54,639 nt of DNA from Prochlorococcus sp. MIT 0701 (GCF_000760295.1 NZ_JNBA01000001.1:1-54639), one strand, 5' to 3'; shown: positions 1-10,075, counted from the stretch's first letter. The notes: generated from the letters alone by a model not told the origin. Made by a program: numbers and translations.

Positions 1-2
1 AG

Positions 3-371
3 TTGCCCGAGGAGGAGGTGAAGGATCTGATGTGCCGTGCACGTCAGCCGGTGAGTTTGGAGATGAAGGTGGGAGATGGGGATGAAACGGAGTTGCTTGA
101 GTTGCTTGCCGGGGAAGAGGAGTTACCGAGTGAGCAGGTGGAAGTGGATTGCATGAAAGGCGATTTACGTAGCTTGCTAGAAAAGTTGCCCGAGCTGCAG
201 GGTCGTGTGCTGCGGATGCGATATGGGATAGACGGCGGAGAGCCAATGAACCTCACCGGGATTGCTAAGGCTTTAGGAATGAGTCGCGATCGAACTCGCC
301 GTTTGGAGAGGGAAGGCTTGGCATTGATGCGAACCTCCTCGTTTGAACTTGAGGCTTATATGGTGGTTTGA
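3..371 (+). CDS. RNA polymerase sigma-70 family factor, C-terminal part (truncated by window edge)
   Basis: This is the 3' end of a sigma factor; the reading frame is open to the left edge, so the true start lies outside the window. The last ~75 residues hold sigma region 4: LPELQGRVLRMRYGIDGG is the region 4.1 helix, and MNLTGIAKALGMSRDRTRRL is the region 4.2 helix-turn-helix that reads the -35 element. The sequence before it fits the end of region 3. The spacing is that of the RpoD-like group 1/2 factors common in cyanobacteria rather than ECF factors. A group 2 (alternative) factor is the likelier reading, because the region 4.2 recognition helix looks less canonical than that of a principal SigA. 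The exact paralogue cannot be named from the C-terminus alone. Confidence 0.85.
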   Translation: MPEEEVKDLMCRARQPVSLEMKVGDGDETELLELLAGEEELPSEQVEVDCMKGDLRSLLEKLPELQGRVLRMRYGIDGGEPMNLTGIAKALGMSRDRTRRLEREGLALMRTSSFELEAYMVV

Positions 372-412
372 GATTTGCCTTTTGGTTTTCTGAGAGTCGA
401 CAAACCAATCAA

Positions 413-461
413 AGTTTGATGAATTATTCCTAGAATTATTCCTAGAACAATTCATCAAACT
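413..461. terminator. 13-bp perfect inverted repeat between convergent genes
   Basis: The arms at 413-425 and 449-461 are perfectly complementary (core GTTTGATGAATT / AATTCATCAAAC) around a 23-base loop. The loop holds two near-copies of AATTATTCCTAG. It lies between the plus-strand sigma gene and the minus-strand kinase, which converge, so a two-way transcript end is the natural reading. There is no clear T-run after either arm, so termination is not certain. Confidence 0.4.
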
Positions 462-664
462 CTCATCAGTATCAGTTGCATATTCTCTTTACTTTTTCAG
501 TGCCTATTCAGCATGAGATGCATATCACCTAGTTGGAATATGGCTAAATCTCTGTGCCAGTCGATAGATAATTCTTGTAGAAGTAGACGTCGAATAATGG
601 CAGAGACTTGTATTGTTGAGTAGCTTCTTTTCTCTCTAGAGATTGTTATTCTTTATGCCCATGT

Positions 665-2359
665 TTAGGTGGTCCGTGGATTAAGGTTTTGCAACATGCC
701 ATTTGCGACCTTGCGAGGACTGAAGGTTCGCCGTAGCAGGCTCATTAAGGCCTTGATGTCAGATGCGCTTAAACGCTCATCTTTGATCAATGTCATCAGT
801 AGGCGGCTACGCAAAGTGGATCCATCTGGGCCAAGTAGCAGTTTTAGGCCTGCTCCTGCGACAGGGATTAGTTCTGCATCTGGTGCCACAGCGTCTTGGC
901 TTATCACTTTCAGCAAACTTTCAATTCGCTCCAGGCGTAGGTGCCCATTATTATCGAAAATCACCTCCATCAGTTTCTCTCGCATCTCCATTGAGTCTCC
1001 TGCTAGTAGACGTTTGGCCACATATGGGTAGGCAATTCCGATGATCTTGAACTCTGGATCTAGCCTTAATGCAAGACCTTCTTGACTAACAACAGCTCGG
1101 ATGATCAAGGCAAATCTCGCCGGGACTCTGAATGGGTAATCGAACATCAGTTCTGAGAAACGATCGGTGATTGCCTTGAAGTTGAAGGACTCCACCGATT
1201 CACCAAGAGAGCCACCAAGCACTTCTTCTAGTGCCGGTATGATTGATGTCAGATCACTTTTTAGACTAAGGAAACCCAGCTTTTGAAAGTCGTTAGCTAG
1301 AGCATTGAAATCGTTGTTAATTAGGTGAACTACTGCTCCGGTAAGAGTGAGACGATCGTCATCACTAATTGAATCCATCATGCCGAAATCGCAGTAGGCA
1401 AGATGACCCATCCTTTTACTTTGACCACTAAGGGCAAAAATGTTGCCTGGGTGAGGATCAGCATGGAAATAGCCGAACTCAAAAAGTTGCTGAAGCCCGC
1501 TGATGACGGCCGTCCTGATAAGTGCTGTTGGATTAAGAAGTTGGGCTTTTAATTCCTTGCGGTCTCGTAGTTTCGTGCCCTCGATCCAGCTTGTGGTTAA
1601 TACACGGCGGGATGACAGCAATCGCTCCACCCTCGGGACCGTCACCGTTGGGTCTTTGGCGAAAAGAGCCGCAAATCGTTCAGCATTGTTAGCTTCTTGT
1701 TCGTAATCAATCTCCTCAAATAGGCTGCGACCGAATTCATCAATGATGTTGCCTAGCCCAAATCCCAGGTTGAGCGGCAGTACTGGTGCTGACAGCACAC
1801 CGAGAAGGCGGATGATCACGAGATCGCGGCGCAAGATGAACGCCAGTTGAGGACGTTGTACTTTCACGGCTACCCATTGATTACCGTGTAGTCGAGCTTT
1901 GTAGACTTGGCCAAGGCTGGCTGCAGCAATTGGCTCACCAGGAAACTCTTCAAAGAGTTGACTAGCTGGAGCACCAAGATCTTCTGCCAACGTGGCGAGG
2001 GCCGTGGCATGGTTGAAGGCGGGCAGATTGTCTTGGAGGCTGGTGAGTTCCTCGAGCCATTCACGCTTGATTAGGTCTGGTCGGGTGGAAAGGGCTTGGC
2101 CCACCTTGATAAAGCAAGGCCCGAGGTTGGTGAGCGTGATGAGCAGTCTTTTTGCGAGCTTTTTTTGTTCGTCTTCGTCGTTGCTAGAGCCCTGAGATAG
2201 CACTGTCACCGCCAGTGTGATCAGTGAGGTGAGCACATGAATTAATCGAGGTATCCACACCCAGGGCCTGGCTAGCAACCAGAGCAGATCCTGATTCGCG
2301 TCGTAACGCATCGGGGCTTTGCGTGATGCTGAAGCGGACGATGGATTGGAGGTGTTCAA
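665..2359 (-). CDS. ABC1/AarF/UbiB family atypical kinase
   Basis: This 564-aa protein has the diagnostic features of the ABC1 (UbiB/ADCK) family. The N-terminal KVGQ motif is at residues 85-88, the Ala-rich loop PIAAASLGQVY at 143-153, the VAVKVQRP lysine strand at 163-170, the catalytic FHADPHPGN at 298-306 and the metal-binding DFG at 324-326. Members bind ATP and support quinone or prenyl-lipid metabolism; cyanobacterial and plastid members are linked to plastoquinone and tocopherol homeostasis. The hydrophobic stretch around residues 36-56 could be a membrane segment. The gene is divergent from the PLP decarboxylase gene (2413), with a 53-bp shared promoter region. The exact substrate cannot be read from sequence. 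Confidence 0.93.
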   Translation of the reverse strand: MNTSNPSSASASRKAPMRYDANQDLLWLLARPWVWIPRLIHVLTSLITLAVTVLSQGSSNDEDEQKKLAKRLLITLTNLGPCFIKVGQALSTRPDLIKREWLEELTSLQDNLPAFNHATALATLAEDLGAPASQLFEEFPGEPIAAASLGQVYKARLHGNQWVAVKVQRPQLAFILRRDLVIIRLLGVLSAPVLPLNLGFGLGNIIDEFGRSLFEEIDYEQEANNAERFAALFAKDPTVTVPRVERLLSSRRVLTTSWIEGTKLRDRKELKAQLLNPTALIRTAVISGLQQLFEFGYFHADPHPGNIFALSGQSKRMGHLAYCDFGMMDSISDDDRLTLTGAVVHLINNDFNALANDFQKLGFLSLKSDLTSIIPALEEVLGGSLGESVESFNFKAITDRFSELMFDYPFRVPARFALIIRAVVSQEGLALRLDPEFKIIGIAYPYVAKRLLAGDSMEMREKLMEVIFDNNGHLRLERIESLLKVISQDAVAPDAELIPVAGAGLKLLLGPDGSTLRSRLLMTLIKDERLSASDIKALMSLLRRTFSPRKVANGMLQNLNPRTT

Positions 2360-2412
2360 CAGACCGCACGGGCACGTTGATCATCAGACTTTAGAAACGG
2401 CGATTCACCTTC

Positions 2413-3813
2413 ATGGGCTTTCTTCCCCTGTTGACTCGCGACCGTGGTCGCAGCTTGCATCTCCCCGCTCATGGTCGTGGAGCTGGCTTGCCTGATGATC
2501 TTCGCGCAATGTTGCGCCATCGAGCTGGCATCTGGGATTTGCCGGAACTTCCTGAGTTGGGTGGGCCATTGATACAGCAGGGTGCGGTGGCTGAGAGTCA
2601 AAGGCAGGCAGCGATTGCTATTGGGGCTGAGCGGGGTTGGTATGGCGTCAATGGCGCGACAGGCCTCTTGCAGGCTGCTCTCTTGGCAATAGCAAGGCCT
2701 GGTCAGGCTGTGTTGATGCCTCGCAATGTCCATCGCAGCCTCATTCAGGCTTGTGTTTTGGGCGATCTCACGCCTGTCTTGTTTGACCTGCCTTTCATGG
2801 TTGATCGGGGTCATGTGTTTCCCCCTGATGGACCTTGGTTGCAGGACGTTTTGAATGAACTTCCCATCGCTGGTGTTGAGATCGCTGCAGCTGTGTTGGT
2901 GCATCCCACTTATCAGGGCTATGCGACGGATCTCAAGCCCATGGTTGTTGAGCTTCATGCTCGGGGTTGGCCGGTGTTAGTGGATGAGGCTCATGGTGCT
3001 CATTTCGCCAGTCGGGTGGATGCATCTTTGCCTGATTCTGCGATCACAGCAGGTGCTGACTTAATCGTCCACTCATTGCACAAATCTGCTGCAGGTTTGA
3101 CTCAGACGGCAGTGCTTTGGAGTCAAGGGGATCGCGTTGATCCCAAAGCTGTCGAGCGCAGTCTCGGCTGGTTGCAAACCACCAGTCCAAGCGCACTCTT
3201 GCTGGCTTCTTGTGAAGCGTCGCTGACTGACTTGTGCAAGCCTGCAGGCTTGCACAAGCTGAGAACGCGCCTCAAGGTTGCTCGCAAATTGGCGGTTCAA
3301 CTTCGTCAGTTGGGATTGCCTTTGCTTGAAAATCAGGATCCCTTGCGGCTGATCTTGCATACAGCTGCAGAGGGTATCAGCGGACTTGAAGCAGATGCTT
3401 GGCTGATGGCCAGGGGACTGGTGGGCGAACTTCCAGAACCAGGCTGCCTAACGTTCTGTCTTGGCTTGGCGCCCCAGCGTGGATTGGTCAGGCTGATGCA
3501 TCGTCGCTGGCGGGGACTCCTTGCGGCCCAAGGTAAGGGCCTACCCTTGCCAGCCTTTACGCCCCCGCCACTGCCGCGCATTACAGCACCAGCAATTGCT
3601 TGTGGCTTGGCTTGGCGCGCTCAAAGTCGGAGCGTCTCGATTGCTGATGCGGTAGGGAGAGTCGCGGCGGAGTTAATCTGTCCCTATCCTCCAGGGATTC
3701 CCTTGCTAGTGCCGGGTGAGAAGCTGGATCACAGGCGTGTGGACTGGCTTTTAGAGCAGCAGAACCTTTGGCCCGAGCAGATCGCTGGTACGGTAAAAGT
3801 TCTGGCCTTGTAA
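2413..3813 (+). CDS. Orn/Lys/Arg decarboxylase family PLP enzyme
   Basis: This 466-aa fold-type I PLP enzyme belongs to the Orn/Lys/Arg decarboxylase major-domain family. DEAHGAH at 191-197 carries the PLP-pyridine aspartate, and HSLHKS at 220-225 carries the Schiff-base lysine (K224). GVNGATGLLQ near 78-88 is the phosphate-binding region. It is much shorter than E. coli CadA or AdiA (about 715-755 aa) because it lacks the wing domain, which is usual for the Gram-positive and cyanobacterial type. The product is probably a polyamine or cadaverine precursor; arginine versus lysine cannot be told by eye. The cdsA start follows 13 bp after its stop, so the two are likely co-transcribed. Confidence 0.88.
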   Translation: MGFLPLLTRDRGRSLHLPAHGRGAGLPDDLRAMLRHRAGIWDLPELPELGGPLIQQGAVAESQRQAAIAIGAERGWYGVNGATGLLQAALLAIARPGQAVLMPRNVHRSLIQACVLGDLTPVLFDLPFMVDRGHVFPPDGPWLQDVLNELPIAGVEIAAAVLVHPTYQGYATDLKPMVVELHARGWPVLVDEAHGAHFASRVDASLPDSAITAGADLIVHSLHKSAAGLTQTAVLWSQGDRVDPKAVERSLGWLQTTSPSALLLASCEASLTDLCKPAGLHKLRTRLKVARKLAVQLRQLGLPLLENQDPLRLILHTAAEGISGLEADAWLMARGLVGELPEPGCLTFCLGLAPQRGLVRLMHRRWRGLLAAQGKGLPLPAFTPPPLPRITAPAIACGLAWRAQSRSVSIADAVGRVAAELICPYPPGIPLLVPGEKLDHRRVDWLLEQQNLWPEQIAGTVKVLAL

Positions 3814-3826
3814 GACCATCAATGGT

Positions 3827-4747
3827 GTGGGCGTGAGAGCAAAGGCCTTTCGATGGAGATTGGTTGCAGCCGGTTCTTCCAGCCAGCGGATTAGCAGTGG
3901 TCTGGCTGCCGGAGCGTTCGGTTTGGTGGTGGTGGCTTTAGGGGGGTGGTGGTTCACGGTTGGTTTGGGTGTGATCGTGCACCTTGCGTTGCTTGAGTTT
4001 TTCCGCATGGCGAAGTTCACCGGAATCAGGCCAGCGACGAAAACTACTCTTGTGGCCTGTCAGTTGTTGCTGATCAGTACACAGTGGGGAGTGGTTGGCG
4101 GGTTGCCATCGGATCTTGCTGCGGCAGTACTGCCTCTCTCTGGAGCAGCCATTTGCGGTTGGTTGTTGCTTCAGCCGATCACCGGCTCCATTGCCGATAT
4201 CGCTGCCTCGATCTTTGGGTTGTTTTACCTGGGGTTTTTACCCAGTCATTGGTTGCGATTGCGCAATTTGAGTGCTCTCGATCTTGCTCCTGGGCTGGGT
4301 CAGCTTCCTGGCTGGTGTGCAGGCTGGTTGACTTCTGGGATGGCGATCACTTTGGTGGCTTGCCTGATGATCGTCGCGAGTGATATTGGCTCTTATGAAT
4401 TAGGACGTCGTTTTGGACGCCTACCTTTATCTTCTATTTCTCCTGGCAAGACTGTGGAAGGTGCTGTCGGAGGTCTGTTTTGCGCAATGACGATAGGGGC
4501 AGTAGCCGGTGAGCTTTTGGCTTGGCCATTGGGTTTTTTGCTGGGCGTACTGCTTGGAGTTTTGGTTGCATTATTTGCTCTGGTTGGAGATCTGATCGAG
4601 TCGATGATGAAACGAGATGCGGGTCTTAAGGATTCTGGTGATGCGCTGCCTGGTCATGGCGGCATCCTTGATCGAATTGATAGCTATCTCTTCACTCCTG
4701 CAGTGGTGTATTACGCAGTAACGCTGATTTTGCCTGTCATGAGTTAA
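3827..4747 (+). CDS. cdsA: Phosphatidate cytidylyltransferase
   Basis: This makes CDP-diacylglycerol from phosphatidate and CTP, the branch point for phosphatidylglycerol synthesis; it is an integral membrane enzyme. The 306-aa product has many hydrophobic segments and ends with the complete CdsA signature at about 259-285: MKRDAGLKDSGD, then PGHGGILDRID, which includes the metal-binding aspartates. The start is taken as GTG at 3827; a nearby ATG at 3822 runs into a stop after four codons, and GTG at 3833 is the alternative. It follows the PLP decarboxylase gene closely on the same strand. Confidence 0.95.
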   Translation: MGVRAKAFRWRLVAAGSSSQRISSGLAAGAFGLVVVALGGWWFTVGLGVIVHLALLEFFRMAKFTGIRPATKTTLVACQLLLISTQWGVVGGLPSDLAAAVLPLSGAAICGWLLLQPITGSIADIAASIFGLFYLGFLPSHWLRLRNLSALDLAPGLGQLPGWCAGWLTSGMAITLVACLMIVASDIGSYELGRRFGRLPLSSISPGKTVEGAVGGLFCAMTIGAVAGELLAWPLGFLLGVLLGVLVALFALVGDLIESMMKRDAGLKDSGDALPGHGGILDRIDSYLFTPAVVYYAVTLILPVMS

Positions 4748-4752
4748 TGCGA

Positions 4753-5391
4753 TCAGGGTGTTACTGATGCGCGACCCTTGAGGTGAAGTTGTCCACCGTT
4801 CAGAACGGCTTCTTCAATGTGAATAGCCGGATCCATGGGTAGTGAAGCTTCTAAATCCACATCCTGGTGTCTAATCAGCACGGTTCCTTTATCCGCTCTG
4901 ATTAGAAAACGCCGTCTTGCCGGTTCTTGTTGACCAATCACTGGAGCCTGTAATTCCAAGGTGTCGTTGTTGATTTGAAGTCCGCCAAGAGGCGTTATGC
5001 CAATGAGCTCTTCTGCTAGCCAATCGCCAAGCCATCTCCATGGATCTGATAGCAGGACCTGATTGAGGTCTTTGTCCGTGATTGATACAGTGCCCTGAAG
5101 ATCGAAGCTTTGCTCGAGAGTCAAAGCCTGGACTGATTTGCCGAGGTTCATGTTCAGCCTGAGGGGGCCGCTTTTTAATTCGGCGTAATGCAATGGCAGG
5201 CCTTGAAAGATCACCTCCTTGGCCATGAGACTGACTCCTGAAAGACGACCTCTCAATAGTTCCAGAGCAGATCCGTGCAGTTCAAGCTTCAGTTCACCAA
5301 CGGCATCGCATTGTCGGCGGACCCAAATCTTTAGACCATTGGCGAGGAGTTGCAGGAAAGGGCCTGTACTGGTGGATGAAGAATCTCCCAT
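4753..5391 (-). CDS. DUF2993 (LmeA-like) phospholipid-domain protein
   Basis: This 212-aa protein has the DUF2993 pattern: an N-terminal amphipathic start, then alternating strands with LHGSALELLRGRLSGVSLMA and repeated beta strands ending in GGQLHLKGRA. The family is present in nearly all cyanobacteria and is related to mycobacterial LmeA; a lipid-binding role is suggested for LmeA, and the cyanobacterial role is unknown. It starts 2 bp after the stop of the alpha/beta hydrolase gene, so it is the last gene of the leftward run that includes the dehydrogenase and hydrolase. No signal peptide is evident. Confidence 0.85.
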   Translation of the reverse strand: MGDSSSTSTGPFLQLLANGLKIWVRRQCDAVGELKLELHGSALELLRGRLSGVSLMAKEVIFQGLPLHYAELKSGPLRLNMNLGKSVQALTLEQSFDLQGTVSITDKDLNQVLLSDPWRWLGDWLAEELIGITPLGGLQINNDTLELQAPVIGQQEPARRRFLIRADKGTVLIRHQDVDLEASLPMDPAIHIEEAVLNGGQLHLKGRASVTP

Positions 5392-5393
5392 GG

Positions 5394-6311
5394 CTAGGAA
5401 AAAGCTTGTAGCCAGCGTTGGGCGACAATCTTGGGATGGTCGAGGTGTGGTAAATGGCCGCAGTTGTCAAGTTCTTCCACATGAGACCCCAGCAGGGTGA
5501 GGGCTTCCCGTCTCTGAGGTCCATTCAGAATACGGTCGTTGGCACCCCAGATCACATGAAGTGGTTGCTGGGGTAGCGGTGTTCCGCAATTGGCGATTCC
5601 TCCACTGCGGGCAAAGGCAGCCAGTGAGCTCCTCCAGCCTGATACCTGTAGATGAAGGGAAGCGATTTGTTCCTCAGCATCTCCGACAGAGTTTTTGGGA
5701 TCAGCGAAGGCTTGTCGGCAGATGCTGCGTCGCACGGCTGGTTGACTAAGGATCCATGCGCCCAGTTGATCTAGGCCTGGAGGGATAGGTTTTGGCCGTC
5801 CTGTTAATCCTGCAGGCGAAAGTAAGAGCAAGCGGTTGATTTGTTTTGGATGACGTCGAGCAAGCTCCATGGCAATAGCACCTCCCATTGATGCTCCGAT
5901 GACTCCCACTGGAGAATTAGAGGGCAGATGGGCTAGTAGTTCATCGAGGTGACGGATGAGCGCCTCTTGTCCATAGTCAGCTTCAGGGGGACGGGGAGAG
6001 AAGCCAAAACCATACAAATCCGGAATCACAAGTTGATGGTGAGGGCTTAATAACGGCGCTAGGCGTCGGAATTCAAGGAAGCTGCTATCAAACCCATGCA
6101 GCAGCAGCACTGGAGCCCCCTCGCCAGTGATGGCTACTGGGTAGGACTCAGGCTCTGAGGTCGAGCATGGGACAAGCCCCGGTAAAGACCACCACTGAAC
6201 TTGATTGGCCAGGTCACGGGCTAATGGATCCAGAAGTTGTGGAGTGAGCTGACGTAAAAGGGCTTCTGAGGAGGTGATTGTTTGGGCTGCTATTCCAGTT
6301 TTGAGGTTCAA
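5394..6311 (-). CDS. Alpha/beta hydrolase
   Basis: This 305-aa protein has a typical alpha/beta hydrolase fold. VLLLHGFDSSFLEF (residues 68-81) is the oxyanion-hole HG motif, GASMGG (139-144) is the nucleophile elbow with Ser141, and NCGHLPHLDHP near residue 288 holds the catalytic histidine; an acidic residue in the ANDRIL region precedes it. The substrate is unknown. The N-terminus before residue 60 is not homologous to a recognised domain. Its start codon overlaps the stop of the upstream dehydrogenase gene by 4 bp (ATGA), showing translational coupling. Confidence 0.9.
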   Translation of the reverse strand: MNLKTGIAAQTITSSEALLRQLTPQLLDPLARDLANQVQWWSLPGLVPCSTSEPESYPVAITGEGAPVLLLHGFDSSFLEFRRLAPLLSPHHQLVIPDLYGFGFSPRPPEADYGQEALIRHLDELLAHLPSNSPVGVIGASMGGAIAMELARRHPKQINRLLLLSPAGLTGRPKPIPPGLDQLGAWILSQPAVRRSICRQAFADPKNSVGDAEEQIASLHLQVSGWRSSLAAFARSGGIANCGTPLPQQPLHVIWGANDRILNGPQRREALTLLGSHVEELDNCGHLPHLDHPKIVAQRWLQAFS

Positions 6312-7468
6312 GAGGCTGCTATTCGCTTGGTGACTATGGATTTGACAGGGACCGGGCTATTGCCGCTAGCACCGACGAGTGCTTCTAGTAGGGCGCTGGA
6401 GTTGACGGGAAACGGCAGTTGATGCAGGTCAGAGCCTTGTTGACAGGCAAATTGGCAGACTTCATGCAGTTCGATAAGACTCACGTTCGATAGGCCCAGA
6501 TCCTCAAGGTTTACAGGTAGATCAAGTCCTTTGAAGAATGGAATCAGCTGTCGCCTTGCTTGTCCGGCCAGTTGATGGCCCCCAATGATCTCCTCAAGTC
6601 GCAACTGTACGAGGATCCCGTAACCCACCTTTTCCCCATGAAGGGCCTCATGGCAGTCTTTTAATTGCGTCAGTGCGTTGTGCACTGCGTGGGCGGCGGC
6701 AGTACGGCAGCGAGAACCGCCAATTCCTCCGATCAGCCCTGCAGTCATTGCACAGGCTTCGGCAACCCTGATCCAGGCAAGGCTGTTTTGATTTTTCAGC
6801 GCTTCAGGCCCATCCAGCAGCAGCTGATCGCGCAAGACCCTTGCCATCTGCACAGCTTGTTGAATCAATCCATCGTTGCTGGAGCCACTGCTGATAGACG
6901 CTTCGTACCACTTGGCGATGGCATCTGCGATGCCGCTGGCGAGAGTCCGGGGAGGAGCCTGACGCACGAGACCATGATCAAAGATCATCAGTTGTGGGCA
7001 TCGAGCTAGAACTTCATCCCGTTGAAAAGCACCTGTTGATGAATAGATATTGGCGAGGGCGGTCCAACCGGCACAGGTTGCTGCACTAAGGGGAACTGTG
7101 ATGCATGGGATGCTCAGCCGGTGGGCCAGAAGCTTCCCGGCATCTAGCACCTTGCCCCCACCTGCGGCAATCACACCGTCGCAGGAGTTGTCCAAGGCAA
7201 GAGCATTGATCCGCTTGAGATCGATCTCGCAACAATCGTGCTTGAGCTCAGCAGAAACTGTGTTGAGTCCAAGGCTCTGGAGGTTGTTGAGTAATCCCTG
7301 GCGTAACTCAGCCGTGGCGTTGCTGCGACCAAGAAGTAAAGGTGAGCGGCAAATCGAGGCAATGAGTTGATGGCTTTCTTCCCACGCCCTTTCTCCCCTA
7401 ACAACCTTTGCGGGGGCAATGGAGTGAGAGCAGTGAGAGAACGCCTCAGGCAAATTATTTTTGTTCAT
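6308..7468 (-). CDS. Iron-containing alcohol dehydrogenase / glycerol dehydrogenase family protein
   Basis: This 386-aa protein matches the GldA-like branch of group III dehydrogenases. The NAD-binding segment GVIAAGGGKVLDAGKLLA is at about 98-115, followed by CITVPLSAATCAGWTALANIY (the PT.AGTG equivalent). The metal-site aspartate lies in SGIADAIAKWYEA near 184, and a histidine in HEALHGEKVGYG near 279. The exact substrate (glycerol, a sugar alcohol or another) cannot be fixed. It starts 15 bp after clpC and overlaps the hydrolase gene by 4 bp, so it is embedded in a leftward operon. Confidence 0.88.
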   Translation of the reverse strand: MNKNNLPEAFSHCSHSIAPAKVVRGERAWEESHQLIASICRSPLLLGRSNATAELRQGLLNNLQSLGLNTVSAELKHDCCEIDLKRINALALDNSCDGVIAAGGGKVLDAGKLLAHRLSIPCITVPLSAATCAGWTALANIYSSTGAFQRDEVLARCPQLMIFDHGLVRQAPPRTLASGIADAIAKWYEASISSGSSNDGLIQQAVQMARVLRDQLLLDGPEALKNQNSLAWIRVAEACAMTAGLIGGIGGSRCRTAAAHAVHNALTQLKDCHEALHGEKVGYGILVQLRLEEIIGGHQLAGQARRQLIPFFKGLDLPVNLEDLGLSNVSLIELHEVCQFACQQGSDLHQLPFPVNSSALLEALVGASGNSPVPVKSIVTKRIAAS

Positions 7469-7483
7469 TGATTTGGAGAGGTG

Positions 7484-10075
7484 TCAGACGCCTGCTCCAG
7501 CGAGTTCCGGTGTGGCGGTAGTTTTGCTGACATGGCGTACAACGATTTGCTTGTTGTCATCCACGTCCATCTCCGCAGCATCACCATCCTTGATGCGGCC
7601 AGTAAGTACTTCCTCGGCAAGACTGTCTTCCATGAGTCGCATGACAGCCCTTCGCAGCGGCCTCGCTCCATAAGAGGGGTTGTATCCCTCTTCTACTAGT
7701 CGCTCCTTGAATGCATCTGAAACAGTGAGAGTGATTCCTTTGTCTTGCATGCGAGAGAACACTTCTTTGAGCATGATCTCAGCGATTTCTTTCACCTCAT
7801 CTCTGCTGAGTTGGCGGAAGACGATAATTTCATCGAGACGATTCAGAAATTCAGGACGGAAGTATTGTTTTAGTTCTTCGTTGACCAGGGATTTGATTCG
7901 GTTGTATTGACTCTCTTCGGCATTCTCACCGGAGAATTCAAAGCCGAGTCCACCGCCTCCTTTCTCAATGACCTTTGAGCCGATATTTGAGGTCATGATG
8001 ATCAAGGTGTTCTTGAAGTCCACTGTTCTTCCTTTGGAGTCAGTTAGTCGACCGTCTTCGAGCAATTGGAGTAACAGGTTGAAAACATCTGGGTGTGCCT
8101 TCTCGATTTCGTCGAAGAGCACAACGGTATAAGGCCTACGCCGCACCGCTTCGGTGAGTTGCCCCCCTTCGTTGAACCCCACATAGCCAGGAGGAGAGCC
8201 GATCAGTTTGCTGACCGTATGCCGCTCCATGAATTCCGACATGTCTAGTCGGATCATGGCTTCTTCGCTACCAAAGAAGTAGGTGGCGAGAGCTTTGGTG
8301 AGTTCGGTTTTGCCGACTCCGGTTGGTCCCGAAAAGATGAAGCTGGCAATGGGGCGATTGGGGTTTTTGAGGCCCACCCTGGCTCGACGGATGGCTTTCG
8401 AGACCGCTTTGACAGCTTCGTCTTGGCCAATCAGCCTCTGGTGGAGGGTCTCCTCCATGTTCAGGAGCTTCACTGATTCACTTTCGGTGAGCTTCTGTAC
8501 AGGTACGCCGGTCCAAGCCGCAACGATGTTGGCAATGTCTTCTTCTGTCACCAAGGGAGTAGTGAGATGAGGCGTTGATGGTGCTGTTGTGTCTTTTTCA
8601 GGTTGAGGCGTTGGAGTCTCCTGGGTGGAATCTTCAGCAGTCGCGGCCTCGGTGGGCGATGACTCCTCGCTGTCTTGGCGACTGCTTTGAAGCAGAGTAC
8701 GGATCTTTTCTCTTAGCTCAACTTCTTTTTCACGCAATTCCCCGGCTTTGGCGAAGTCCTGATCACGAACGGCATCTTCTTTTTCCTTTTGAACCTTGCG
8801 TAATTCTTTGTCAACTTCTTTTGCCGCAGGTGGAAGTTTGGAGTTCAGCAAACGCACACGGCTGCCAGCTTCATCAATTAAGTCGATGGCCTTATCCGGC
8901 AGGAAGCGGTCGGAGATGTAGCGATCGCCTAGGTTTGCGGCGGCATCTAGGGCTTCGTCTGTAATTTTTAGACGGTGATGCTGTTCGTAGCGCTCCCTTA
9001 ACCCTTGCAGTATCTCAATGGTTTCAGCGATCGATGGCTCGCCAACCATGACCGGCTGAAATCGGCGTTCTAGGGCAGCATCCCGTTCGATATGTTTCCG
9101 ATATTCGTCAAGAGTGGTAGCACCAATGCACTGCAGTTCTCCTCTAGCTAGCGCTGGTTTGAGAATGTTGGCGGCATCGATTGCACCTTCTGCAGCACCT
9201 GCTCCAATCAGGGTGTGAACTTCATCGATGACCAGGATCACGTTGCCAGCGGATTTGATCTCTTCCATGATCTTTTTGAGCCGTTCTTCGAACTCTCCGC
9301 GGTATTTGGTTCCAGCAACTAGCAGGCCGATGTCGAGGGTGAGCACCCTCTTTTCTTCAAGGATGTCGGGAATATCTCCCTGTTGGATGCGTTGAGCGAG
9401 GCCTTCAGCAATTGCTGTTTTCCCAACTCCAGGCTCTCCAATCAGGACAGGGTTGTTCTTTGTGCGTCTCCCGAGGATCTGAATTACGCGTTCGATTTCA
9501 TTTTGTCGCCCGACAACAGGATCAAGCTTGGACTCGTTGGCTAGCTGGGTCAGGTTGCTGCCGAATTCATCGAGGGTGGCTGTCTTCGTTGAGCCTTTGC
9601 CTCCACCTCCGCCTGCAGTTACCTCGGCGGTTTCGCCGAGCATGCGGATCACTTGGGTGCGCACCTTTGCTAGGTCTACACCAAGGTTTTCGAGTACTCG
9701 GGCTGCTACACCCTCACCCTCTCGGATGAGACCAAGCAGTAAATGTTCTGTACCAATGTAATTGTGGCCCAGTTGTCGGGCTTCTTCTAGAGAGAGTTCC
9801 AGTACACGCTTTGCTCTGGGAGTGAAGGGAATTTCTACGGCGACGAAGCCTGAACCACGGCCAATGATCTTTTCAACTTCAACGCGGGCGTCTTTAAGGT
9901 TCACGCTCATTGACTTGAGCACCTTCGCTGCCACACCTGTGCCCTCACCGATCAATCCCAAAAGGATCTGCTCGGTGCCCACGAAATTATGACCAAGGCG
10001 CCGGGCCTCTTCCTGGGCCAGCATGATCACCTTGATGGCCTTCTCGGTAAACCGCTCGAACATGGTCCGGGGCAC
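7484..10075 (-). CDS. clpC: ATP-dependent Clp protease ATP-binding subunit ClpC
   Basis: This is the AAA+ unfoldase that feeds the Clp protease; in cyanobacteria it is essential and abundant. The 863-aa order is: double N-terminal Clp repeat (residues ~5-150, with two copies of the LGHN...TEH/TEQ motif), a first AAA module with GEPGVGKT, a middle UVR-like coiled coil ([20 protein letters not shown]), an acidic Pro/Thr-rich linker before the second module, and a second AAA module with GPTGVGKT. The family normally starts at [10 protein letters not shown], which is residue 5 here (10063), so the true start may be that ATG. rimI lies upstream on the same strand. Confidence 0.97.
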   Translation of the reverse strand: MPRTMFERFTEKAIKVIMLAQEEARRLGHNFVGTEQILLGLIGEGTGVAAKVLKSMSVNLKDARVEVEKIIGRGSGFVAVEIPFTPRAKRVLELSLEEARQLGHNYIGTEHLLLGLIREGEGVAARVLENLGVDLAKVRTQVIRMLGETAEVTAGGGGGKGSTKTATLDEFGSNLTQLANESKLDPVVGRQNEIERVIQILGRRTKNNPVLIGEPGVGKTAIAEGLAQRIQQGDIPDILEEKRVLTLDIGLLVAGTKYRGEFEERLKKIMEEIKSAGNVILVIDEVHTLIGAGAAEGAIDAANILKPALARGELQCIGATTLDEYRKHIERDAALERRFQPVMVGEPSIAETIEILQGLRERYEQHHRLKITDEALDAAANLGDRYISDRFLPDKAIDLIDEAGSRVRLLNSKLPPAAKEVDKELRKVQKEKEDAVRDQDFAKAGELREKEVELREKIRTLLQSSRQDSEESSPTEAATAEDSTQETPTPQPEKDTTAPSTPHLTTPLVTEEDIANIVAAWTGVPVQKLTESESVKLLNMEETLHQRLIGQDEAVKAVSKAIRRARVGLKNPNRPIASFIFSGPTGVGKTELTKALATYFFGSEEAMIRLDMSEFMERHTVSKLIGSPPGYVGFNEGGQLTEAVRRRPYTVVLFDEIEKAHPDVFNLLLQLLEDGRLTDSKGRTVDFKNTLIIMTSNIGSKVIEKGGGGLGFEFSGENAEESQYNRIKSLVNEELKQYFRPEFLNRLDEIIVFRQLSRDEVKEIAEIMLKEVFSRMQDKGITLTVSDAFKERLVEEGYNPSYGARPLRRAVMRLMEDSLAEEVLTGRIKDGDAAEMDVDDNKQIVVRHVSKTTATPELAGAGV

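Noticed and set aside
413-461. Phage attachment site
   Set aside because: The inverted repeat has no matching copy elsewhere in the window and fits a two-way terminator position.
2356-2958. 200-aa minus-strand frame opposite the PLP decarboxylase
   Set aside because: It lies antisense to a clear family member and crosses the promoter region; its content is not protein-like.
8575-9729. Several plus-strand frames of 100-130 aa inside clpC
   Set aside because: All lie antisense to conserved ClpC domains.
10072-10075. ClpC N-terminal extension as a special feature
   Set aside because: It is only four residues before the usual MFERF start and most likely a wrong start choice.
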